Below, in pieces: positions 1-5,281 of a stretch of DNA of 5,281 bases. A program made the translations under genes and the position numbers. Numbering within the stretch: position 1 is the first letter of the stretch; the number at the start of each line of letters is the position of its first letter. This DNA comes from Planctomycetota bacterium (GTDB taxonomy: Bacteria; Planctomycetota; UBA1135; GCA-002686595), in contig JABFRZ010000469.1 of the NCBI GenBank assembly GCA_013140785.1, positions 1 through 5,281 of the forward strand. The letters are read 5' to 3'. The notes beneath the pieces are model-generated. The model had not been told where the DNA came from. It searched no databases and saw only the letters and a program-made list of their open reading frames with translations.

Positions 1-2181
1 ATCCTGTCCCGTCCGCTGCCCCGGGCTCAGGCGCTCGACCTGGCGGCGCAGCTGGCCAGCGTGCTGGCCGCGGCCCACGAGGCTGGGGTCGTGCACCGCG
101 ACCTCAAGCCGGGCAACGTCATGGTGACGCCCGAGGGCGTACTCAAGGTGCTCGACTTCGGACTGTCGCGTCGCTCGACGCCATCCGAGGAGTCGGACAC
201 GCAGCCATCGCCGCCGAGGCCCGTGCGTGGTCACGGCGCCTTGCACGCACCGTCCGACGAAGGCGGACACGACCGCGAGAGCCTGAGGGATAGCCTCGAG
301 GAGTCACCGCACACGAGCCCGGGCACCGTGCTCGGAACGCTGCACTACATGAGCCCCGAGCAGGCGCGCGGCGAGCCGGTCTCCGCCGCGACCGACCTCT
401 ATGCTCTGGGATTGATCCTGCAGGAGCTCTTCACGGGCGAGCCGGGCCAGCCCCTCGGCCTGCCCTTCACCGAGCTCCACACGCGCGTGATGGAGGGGAC
501 CGTCAACGTGTCGCCGAAGCTCGACCGCGAGATCGGAGCCTTGGTGCGCGCCCTCGTCCGGGTCGAGGCCGAGGCCCGGCCACGCGCCAAGGAAGTGCTG
601 GACAGGCTGAACTGGGTTCGCGGGCGCTGGCGGCGCGTCTTGCGGCGCTCCATCGCGGGGGTCGCCGTGCTGGCGGCGGGGCTGGCGTGGCTCAAGTACA
701 CCGTCGACTTGCGTCGGCGCGAGCGAGTGGCCGAGGACCTGATCGATTACGTGGTGGGCGATCTCCGCGAGCAACTCCTCCCGCTCGGACGCTTGAACAT
801 CCTTGCCGATCTGGGTCGCCGCGCGCTCGGGTACTTCGAGGCGGTGCCCGCGAGCCACTGGACGGAACAGGAACTGACTCGGCGCTGCAAGGCCTTCTAC
901 CAGCTCGGCGACGTGCTCTCCAAGCAGGGAGACCGCGCGGGGGCGATGGAGTTCTTCCTGCCCGCGCTGGGCTTCGCCGAAGAGCTGGTCCGTCGCGAGC
1001 CCAACGACGAAGAACGGCTCTTCGAACTCGGGCAGTTGCAGTTCTACGTCGGGCAGGTGCACTTCGAACTGCTGGACTACGAGGCGACGCGCCCCTACTT
1101 CGAAGCCTATCTGGCAAGTGCGCAGGCCTTGGTCGGACTCGATGCGGACCGTCCCGAGTACCAGATCGAGCTGGCTTACGGTCGAGCGAATCTGGGCGCC
1201 TTGGCACTCGAGCAGGCGCGCTGGGCGGAAGCCATCGGGTCCTTCGAGAAGGTAGTAGCGATCTGGCGCGCTCTCGTTCAAGCGGACCCGGAAGACCCGC
1301 AGCGCAGGTACGAGCTCGCCGGCTCTCTCTCCTGGCTGGCCCAGAGCTGCGAAGGCCACGGGGCGCTGTCACGCGCGTTGGAGTACCTGCGCGAGGAGCT
1401 TGCTGCTCGCGATATGCTGCACGGATTGCAGCCGGATCACGCCGACTGGGAGTATCTACGCTCGATTTGCCACCACCACCTGGGTGAGGTCTTGGAGCAG
1501 ACGGGCGCACTGGCCGAAGCCCGCTTGCAACGCGAGCAGGCGGTGACCTTGGCGCGCGGCGTTTGCCAGCTCGATGCCTCGAACGCGGAGTGGCGACGGC
1601 ACATGGGCATCGCCTTGAACACGCTGGCTCGAACCCTCCTGCTGTCGAGCGACCTGGAGCGTGCAGAGCCCCTGAACGCGGAAGCGCGCGAGGTGCTCGC
1701 CGGTCTCTGCCGCATCGACCCGGCCAACCGCGAGTGGCTCCTGCTGCGCGCGAGGGCCGAGCTGGTCGAGGGCGAGATCCTCGACGCCATCGGCATGCCG
1801 GAGGAGGCCATCGATGCGGCCGATCGGGTGCTCGCAGGGCTCGCGGCCCGCGAAGTGCCCCTCGATCTCGCCTGTGAGACACGCTTCCTTCGCGCACGAG
1901 CGCTGAGAGGGCTCGGCGAGGACGAGAGCGCGCGCGCCGAGGTCCAGGACGCCCTGCGCGAGCTGGACGCGCTGCCCTCCGAGCAGCGCAGCGCGCCCCT
2001 GGACGAGCTCCGTGCCCATGCGCTCGTCTTCCTGGGCCGCTACGGTGAGGCGTCGGCCGTCCTCGACCAGCTCGAGGCGCGCGGCCTCCGGAACCCGTAC
2101 TTGCGCGCGCGCATCCCGCAGCAAGCCTCGTCGGAGGCTCTGGGACCCTCGGACGGCGTAGCGCTCGACTCGCCTCGCTGA
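1..2181 (+). CDS. Membrane-anchored Ser/Thr protein kinase with TPR tail (5' end missing)
   Basis: A Hanks-type Ser/Thr kinase, open from the first base, so its N-terminal part (glycine-rich loop, ATP-anchoring Lys, helix C) lies outside the window. Numbering from the first codon: catalytic loop HRDLKPGNV at 32-40 with catalytic Asp34 and metal-binding Asn39; DFG at 52-54; GTLHYMSPEQ P+1 region at about 112-121; helix-F Asp132 in ATDLYALG. The kinase looks catalytically complete in the part seen. A short hydrophobic segment follows at about 217-231 (SIAGVAVLAAGLAWL), suggesting a single membrane pass with the kinase in the cytoplasm and the C-terminal half outside. Residues about 298-690 form roughly eight TPR-like units starting near nt 892, 1018, 1159, 1306, 1447, 1591, 1735 and 1873, spaced about 47-48 residues, with recurring D-P-x-x-x-E-W linkers. 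Such long-period TPR tails are typical of planctomycete-style kinases and probably bind proteins. Stop TGA at 2179. The substrate is unknown. The 57-residue stretch between DFG and the GT motif is unusually long and Ser/Glu-rich. Confidence 0.94.
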   Translation: MLSRPLPRAQALDLAAQLASVLAAAHEAGVVHRDLKPGNVMVTPEGVLKVLDFGLSRRSTPSEESDTQPSPPRPVRGHGALHAPSDEGGHDRESLRDSLEESPHTSPGTVLGTLHYMSPEQARGEPVSAATDLYALGLILQELFTGEPGQPLGLPFTELHTRVMEGTVNVSPKLDREIGALVRALVRVEAEARPRAKEVLDRLNWVRGRWRRVLRRSIAGVAVLAAGLAWLKYTVDLRRRERVAEDLIDYVVGDLREQLLPLGRLNILADLGRRALGYFEAVPASHWTEQELTRRCKAFYQLGDVLSKQGDRAGAMEFFLPALGFAEELVRREPNDEERLFELGQLQFYVGQVHFELLDYEATRPYFEAYLASAQALVGLDADRPEYQIELAYGRANLGALALEQARWAEAIGSFEKVVAIWRALVQADPEDPQRRYELAGSLSWLAQSCEGHGALSRALEYLREELAARDMLHGLQPDHADWEYLRSICHHHLGEVLEQTGALAEARLQREQAVTLARGVCQLDASNAEWRRHMGIALNTLARTLLLSSDLERAEPLNAEAREVLAGLCRIDPANREWLLLRARAELVEGEILDAIGMPEEAIDAADRVLAGLAAREVPLDLACETRFLRARALRGLGEDESARAEVQDALRELDALPSEQRSAPLDELRAHALVFLGRYGEASAVLDQLEARGLRNPYLRARIPQQASSEALGPSDGVALDSPR

Positions 2182-2477
2182 TCCGCTCGTCCCGTGCTCG
2201 CTCTCACCGAATCCGCAGGCGAAGGCTCCCGATGGAGCTCGCGCCCCGTGGGGCTGATTCTCGGGTTCCGGGGAGTGCGCAGGTGGAAGTCGGAGTACCG
2301 GTCGAGCGGCAGGCAATCCGTCCGGTCGATGAAGGCCGTGACGTCCTCGGGGCGCTCGCTGCGGTAGTAGCGCATGCGTCCGCGCCGGCCACGGTTGGAG
2401 ATCTGCGACGAGCGCCGGATCGCCTTGAGGGCCTCTCGATGCCCGCCGCGCGCGCCCCGTGGCAAGCTCGGCGTCAT
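2040..2477 (-). CDS. Possible small protein or gene fragment, unknown function
   Basis: Not recognised. The gene-free interval after the kinase reads well on the minus strand. From 2435 down to 2226 about 70 codons run without a stop, and only about six end in A or T. The peptide has balanced composition (around IDRTDCLPLDRYSDFHLR and GRRGRMRYYRSERPEDV). Over the next 23 codons about nine end in A/T, so the real C-terminus may lie near 2180-2230, or the gene is broken there; the frame itself stays open to a stop at 2040, inside the kinase gene on the other strand. Starts possible are ATG 2477 (interlocked with the plus-strand ATG at 2476), TTG 2465 or ATG 2375. ATG 2375 would leave a ~100-bp divergent promoter gap but would drop about 20 well-biased codons. 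The corresponding plus frame is closed by two adjacent TAG codons (2365, 2368), which argues against this being only a shadow. The N-terminal part is Arg-rich, perhaps nucleic-acid binding (inference). It could also be a remnant of a mobile or duplicated gene. Confidence 0.35.
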   Translation of the reverse strand: MTPSLPRGARGGHREALKAIRRSSQISNRGRRGRMRYYRSERPEDVTAFIDRTDCLPLDRYSDFHLRTPRNPRISPTGRELHREPSPADSVRASTGRADQRGESSATPSEGPRASDEACCGMRARKYGFRRPRASSWSRTADASP

Positions 2478-4062
2478 GAACCGCTCCGTGGCGACGCCGG
2501 CCGTGGGGGTCGGGCTCGCCGCGGCGCTGGGAGTCGTGCTGCTCGGGCTCGGCGCGCGACCGGGCGGGACCAGCCGGGGCACAGCGCCCATGGCCGGGAT
2601 CGAATCGGCGGCGGCGCGAGTCGCGCAGCCGCTCGCGGCCACGGTCATGCCGGCCGACGAGGGCGGGTCCGGGGCGCGTGCGGCCGAACGCGCTCCCGTG
2701 GCGAGGGAGTCGGGTGCGAGCTTCGTGCTCGGCACGGTGGTCGATCCGGAGGAGCGTCCGATCGCCGGTGCGCGCGCGATGCTCTTCGACGGAGCCCTGT
2801 ACGGATCATCCGCGCGAGCGCCGCGGGAACTCTTTGATGCGACCAGCGACGAGCTGGGCCGCTATCGCTTCGCCGTGCCGACGAGCGACGGCCCGTTCGC
2901 GGTGCGCGTGAGCGCGGCGGGCTTCGCCGCGAAGAGCGGCAACCCCTTCAAGCTGACCGCGCCCGGCGTGCACGTGCACGACATCGAACTCGGCGAGCGG
3001 CTCCGGTACGAGACGCTCGTGCTCGACGCGTTCTCGCGCCGGCCGATCGCGGGCGCGCGGCTCGGCGCGGCCTCGCCACACGGGGAGCGGCTGCTCGCGA
3101 CGAGCGACGCGAACGGACGCCTTTCGTGCGAGGTCCAGGGTCCGGCAGGAGAGTCCTACGTCACGGAGGCTGCCTTCGGCAGCGTGTCCATGAGCGTGCG
3201 CGCCGACGGGTACCTCGTCTCCTAAACGTGGCTCGGGCTGCTCGACCTCGAAGCCCCGCTCGAGCTGGTGCCCGCCGGCCGCATCGAGGGACGAGTGCTC
3301 GAGCACGACGGAGCCCCGGCCGCGGGCGCGACGGTCGCGTAGGTCGAGCCCGCGCGCACCTACGACTCGCGTTGGGGTGCGCTGGGCGTGCCCGCGGCCG
3401 GGCACGAGACGTGCACCGATGCGGACGGTCGCTTCGCGCTCGAGGGCGTGCTTTGGGGCGTGCCGCAGAGCGAGATCGTCGTGCGCCACGGCGGGCGCGA
3501 GCGCTGGATCCTGGACGCCGTGCCGGCCGACGCACACACGCCGCTCGCGCTCGAGATCCGACTGCCGCCCGGGCCCGCGCTCGACGGCCGTGTGGTGTGG
3601 ATGGAGCCCATCCTCGCGGGGCTCACCGACCTCTCCGCGGTCGCAGCGGGCAAGACGGCCTGGCTGCCGGCGCCGCGCGTGTCGGTCGCCTTGCGCGCTG
3701 CGGAAGGCGGCGAGCTCGCGCGCACGACGACGAACGCACCGGGTCGCTTCTCCTTCGATGAGCTTCCCGCCGGAAGCGCGAGCATCCAGGTCGAGGGCCA
3801 CCCGGGAACGCTCGAGATGCACGCTACCGGGGACTCAGAACTTCGGAACGGCGGAAGGCTGACGCTCGCGATCTCTCCGCCCGTGCGCGTTGTTGGCGGG
3901 ACCCTGCGCGCGCCCGACGGCGAGCCGCTGGCCCGACGCGAGCATGAGCTGGAGCTCGTGCTCGACCGCGTCCCGCCCGACCCGCGCACGACGCGGCGCG
4001 TCGTGGTACGCGTCACGCGCGGCGAGGCCGGAGCTCCCGAGCTGCGCGCGCTCTCGCGCTGA
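2476..4062 (+). pseudogene. Carboxypeptidase-regulatory-like repeat protein interrupted by two in-frame stops
   Basis: An exported, probably envelope-attached protein. ATG 2476 is chosen because a membrane/signal segment follows directly (residues about 8-26, AVGVGLAAALGVVLLGLGA); there is no clear Shine-Dalgarno. After a low-complexity linker come beta-sandwich repeats of the CarboxypepD_reg/Cna-B-like kind, recognised by G-x-V-x-D/H-x-x-x-x-P-I/A-A-G-A followed by a D-x-x-G-R-F/Y/L strand: repeat 1 about 82-175 (TVVDPEERPIAGARA, DELGRYRF), repeat 2 about 178-268 (SRRPIAGARL, DANGRL), repeat 3 about 269-368 (GRVLEHDGAPAAGATV, DADGRFAL), repeat 4 about 369-450 (APGRFSFDELPAG), and a start of repeat 5 (GGTLRAPDGEPLA) without its second half. 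TAA at 3223 (codon 250) and TAG at 3340 (codon 289) interrupt repeats 2 and 3. Between and after the stops the same frame keeps the domain pattern and G/C-ending codons (only about 4 of 38 end in A between the stops). Terminal stop TGA 4060. As read, 249 residues would be made, and a GTG at 3388 could restart the rest. Most likely a young pseudogene or two base errors; readthrough or recoding is possible but less likely. Confidence 0.82.
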
Positions 4063-4079
4063 ACGGCCGGATCTAGCGA

Positions 4080-4101
4080 TCCTCGGGCTGACGCCCGAGG
4101 A
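4080..4101 (+). terminator. Stem-loop after the repeat-protein gene, possible terminator
   Basis: A perfect 9-bp stem (T plus CCTCGGGC, paired with GCCCGAGG plus A) with a TGAC loop begins 17 nt after the TGA at 4060-4062. Position and GC content fit a transcription terminator for the plus-strand gene. No T-run follows, so intrinsic termination is unproven. An overlapping weaker 5-bp hairpin (GGATC/GATCC) lies just upstream. Confidence 0.35.
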
Positions 4102-4222
4102 ACTGGACCTCGGTCGAGTGCAGCACGGCGTCGAGCAAGTCGCCATCGCCGCTCAGGCTGTCGGCACCCCCGGCGAGCCCGCCGCACGACGGCCTCACCT
4201 CACAGCCCAGCCCCACACCCCA

Positions 4223-4294
4223 ACCGAGCTCCATGCCTACCTCGACTGCGGCGTCATCGCCAACGGCTTTGCGCGCGGGCACTGCTCGAGCTGC
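4223..4294 (+). mobile_element. IS91-type transposase fragment (zinc-binding domain)
   Basis: In plus frame 2 the sequence reads TELHA followed by YLDCGVIANGFARGHCSSC (4238-4294). This matches from memory the N-terminal zinc-binding domain of IS91/IS801-family rolling-circle transposases, where E-L/F-x-A-Y-L-x-C-G-x-x-x-x-G-F-A-R-x-x-C-x-x-C is followed by G-[HF]-x-x-L-V-A-F-S-C-K and a second C-x-x-C. Here similarity stops right after the first C-x-x-C. The Y2 catalytic domain is absent, so this is a scar, not a working element. The frame stays open back to 4061 with G/C-rich third positions, so the fragment may extend left, but I recognise nothing before about 4223. It sits in the gap between two converging genes; the minus-strand gene ends inside it. 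Confidence 0.6.
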
Positions 4295-5129
4295 CCGAGC
4301 TCGGGCGCAGGAGGATCCACAGCGCCGCCGCCTGCCACCCGATCCACAGCGTGAACCAGGCGAGGAGCACCTCCGGAGCCGCGGACCAGACCTTCGCGAA
4401 GTATTGCTCCCCTTCGCGGCGCGTCGCCAGTGCGAGGGCGGCGTCGCTCGACAGCATGAAGATCACCAGCAGTCCGGCCAGGAGGCGCCCGAGGCGCCGC
4501 TCGCGCATTCCCCATGCGAGCCCGAGGACCGGAACGAAGGCGATGGCCACGGACGAGATTGCGCCCGAGCTCCAGCCGTGCCCTGCGCCGCCCATGACCA
4601 CCGCCAGAGCGGACACGCACAGGCCGTAGACGAGACCAGCGCAGGCGTAGCCGACCAGCTTGGGCCAGGGAGAGCGCGTCGGCGCTCGAGGCGCGGGCGG
4701 TTCCGCTTCCTCTTCCCTCCGATCCGCGCCCGTGTCGTCCAGATGGCGCGCGATGTCGGCCGATCTCGGGATGAAGCGCGGCGCGCCCTCTCGGTCGATG
4801 GGGTTGAGCTCGCGCCGCGTGCGCGTGCGCCAGCGCTCGATGTCGGAACGCTCGGGTGGAGGCAGATCCAGCCAGTCCTCGCGCAGCACCGCGTCGTGCC
4901 ACTCCCCGAGGACGGCCGCGCCGTCCGCACCCTGGAGCACGCGACGCCAGCTCGCCTCGTCGCCGGGCCAGAGCGTCCAGATGCACTTCGCGCCGTGGGG
5001 CTCGTGCCGCCCGCAGGCCCACAGCGCCGAGCAGTTCGCGCAGCGCTGGAGCTCGAGCCAGTCCCCGGGGCCGAGCGGCTCGAGCCGCTCGGCCCCGGGG
5101 ACTGGCTCGAGCCGCACGCCCTCGATCAA
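4254..5129 (-). CDS. Unrecognised four-helix membrane protein with Cys-bearing N-terminus
   Basis: I do not recognise this family. With the TTG at 5129 as start it is 291 residues. Residues 30-49 hold C-x2-C (30, 33), Cys39 and Cys49 among Trp/His residues (CANCSALWACGRHEPHG), which may form a small metal-binding knuckle (inference). A charged soluble part runs to about 155 and ends in an E-rich, then Pro-rich linker (REEEAEPPAPRAP). Four hydrophobic segments follow at about 158-179, 189-207, 213-235 and 254-274, so the N-terminus probably lies in the cytoplasm joined to a four-helix integral membrane domain. No enzyme motif is visible. The start is uncertain: there is no ATG, GTG 5117 is an alternative, and the frame is open upstream to the window edge but with poorer codon bias. 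No good Shine-Dalgarno precedes either start. Codons 7-26 lie in a perfect palindrome. After Pro276 the protein turns Ser-rich and is read antisense through a transposase fragment to the TGA at 4254-4256, so the native C-terminus has probably been replaced. Confidence 0.78.
   Translation of the reverse strand: MIEGVRLEPVPGAERLEPLGPGDWLELQRCANCSALWACGRHEPHGAKCIWTLWPGDEASWRRVLQGADGAAVLGEWHDAVLREDWLDLPPPERSDIERWRTRTRRELNPIDREGAPRFIPRSADIARHLDDTGADRREEEAEPPAPRAPTRSPWPKLVGYACAGLVYGLCVSALAVVMGGAGHGWSSGAISSVAIAFVPVLGLAWGMRERRLGRLLAGLLVIFMLSSDAALALATRREGEQYFAKVWSAAPEVLLAWFTLWIGWQAAALWILLRPSSGSSSSARAQSRWR
4293..4306. repeat. 14-bp perfect palindrome at the transposon/gene junction
   Basis: GCCCGAGCTCGGGC is a perfect 14-bp palindrome. 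It begins within the last recognisable Cys codon of the transposase fragment and ends at codon 275 of the minus-strand membrane gene, so it marks the apparent junction. It could be part of a transposon end, a weak hairpin, or chance in GC-rich DNA. Confidence 0.45.
5051..5112. repeat. 62-bp perfect palindrome with no spacer
   Basis: The arms 5051-5081 and 5082-5112 are exact reverse complements (31 bp each, centred on CTCGAG), and pairing stops at 5050/5113. The palindrome lies inside the 5' coding part of the minus-strand membrane gene. Because its centre falls between two codons, the two strands encode the same 20-residue peptide (LEPVPGAERL then EPLGPGDWLE). As RNA it would form a very stable hairpin beginning 17 nt after the TTG start and could affect translation. 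Perfect palindromes without a spacer are prone to deletion, so its retention is notable. Function unknown. Confidence 0.93.
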
Positions 5130-5228
5130 AGCACGCAGGCGCCGAGCCGGAGCTCCACTGGCCGCAGTCCATGGCCAGACCGCTATCGGCCGAATGCGCT
5201 CCCAGGCAGAGCGGACGGCTGCCCCTCC

Positions 5229-5244
5229 GCGGCCGCGCGGCCGC
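5229..5244. repeat. Two abutting GCGGCCGC palindromes
   Basis: GCGGCCGC occurs twice in direct contact, so the 16-bp whole is also palindromic. It lies in the gene-free 152 bp upstream of the minus-strand membrane gene. No promoter or operator function can be assigned, and nothing else in 5130-5281 is recognisable. Confidence 0.4.
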
Positions 5245-5281
5245 TGACCACAGGGCTGCGTGGCGGGCGAGGGTCGGAACT

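Noticed and set aside
304..1359. Long open minus-strand frame opposite the kinase/TPR region
   Set aside because: Opposite a confidently identified kinase gene; the translation is Arg/Gly/Glu/Val-rich with no domain. Open only because G/C-rich codons make few stops.
692..1897. 401-codon open minus-strand frame, and a plus frame at 687-1487
   Set aside because: Extremely Arg/Ala/Pro-rich translations overlapping regular TPR units; typical alternative-frame shadows in high-GC DNA.
2182..2475. Promoter for the repeat-protein gene
   Set aside because: No convincing -35/-10 pair could be picked out in this GC-rich stretch, so no site is annotated.
3987..4005. 8-bp stem with 3-nt loop (CACGACGC/GCGTCGTG)
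   Set aside because: Lies within coding sequence, and such short GC stems are common by chance here.
2806..4187. Long open minus-strand frames opposite the repeat-protein gene
   Set aside because: Arg/Ala/His-rich, no recognisable motif, whereas the plus frame shows repeated domain signatures even across the stops.
4660..5247. Open plus-strand frame opposite the membrane gene
   Set aside because: Ser/Arg-rich composition without motifs; the minus strand gives clear hydrophobic helices and a CxxC motif.
5051..5281. Palindrome as an assembly fold-back
   Set aside because: A fold-back would continue the mirror symmetry outward, but pairing ends at 5050/5113 and flanks differ. A smaller local artefact remains possible.
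1..5281. CRISPR array, tRNA, rRNA, riboswitch or prophage genes
   Set aside because: No regularly spaced direct repeats, no tRNA- or rRNA-like segments, and no phage structural or integrase motifs seen.

Overview
This is a very GC-rich bacterial fragment with strong G/C preference at third codon positions. The best guess is a planctomycete. The grounds are a membrane-anchored Ser/Thr kinase with a long TPR tail, a secreted-type protein built from carboxypeptidase-regulatory-like repeats, and weak or absent Shine-Dalgarno sequences. This is inference from gene style; other kinase-rich phyla such as Myxococcota or Acidobacteriota are not excluded.

Layout. (1) 1-2181, plus strand: 3' part of a Hanks-type Ser/Thr protein kinase (catalytic loop onward), one membrane segment and about eight TPR-like units of about 47-48 residues. 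(2) 2182-2475: no plus-strand gene. The minus strand here has the codon bias of coding DNA over about 70 codons (2435 to 2226), giving a plausible small protein or gene fragment of unknown function. (3) 2476-4062, plus strand: a membrane-anchored, probably exported protein of four to five beta-sandwich (CarboxypepD_reg-like) repeats. Two in-frame stops (TAA 3223, TAG 3340) interrupt it, although frame, domain pattern and codon bias continue unchanged across both. (4) 4063-4300: a convergent junction with a 9-bp stem-loop just after the repeat gene and a small fragment of an IS91-type transposase zinc-binding domain. (5) 4254-5129, minus strand: an unrecognised protein with a cysteine-bearing N-terminal part and four predicted membrane helices. 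Its last ~15 residues are read antisense through the transposase fragment. Its 5' end contains a perfect 62-bp palindrome. (6) 5130-5281: no supported gene.

The genes do not form an obvious operon or a known defence or biosynthetic system. The kinase is a signalling protein and the repeat protein a likely envelope or surface component. The most informative signal is local genome decay: a doubly stopped gene, a transposon scar at the 3' ends of two converging genes, and a possibly orphaned antisense coding fragment. The unusual points are the two stops, the long perfect palindrome inside a coding region, and the antisense fragment. I do not see convincing evidence for a new multi-gene system.
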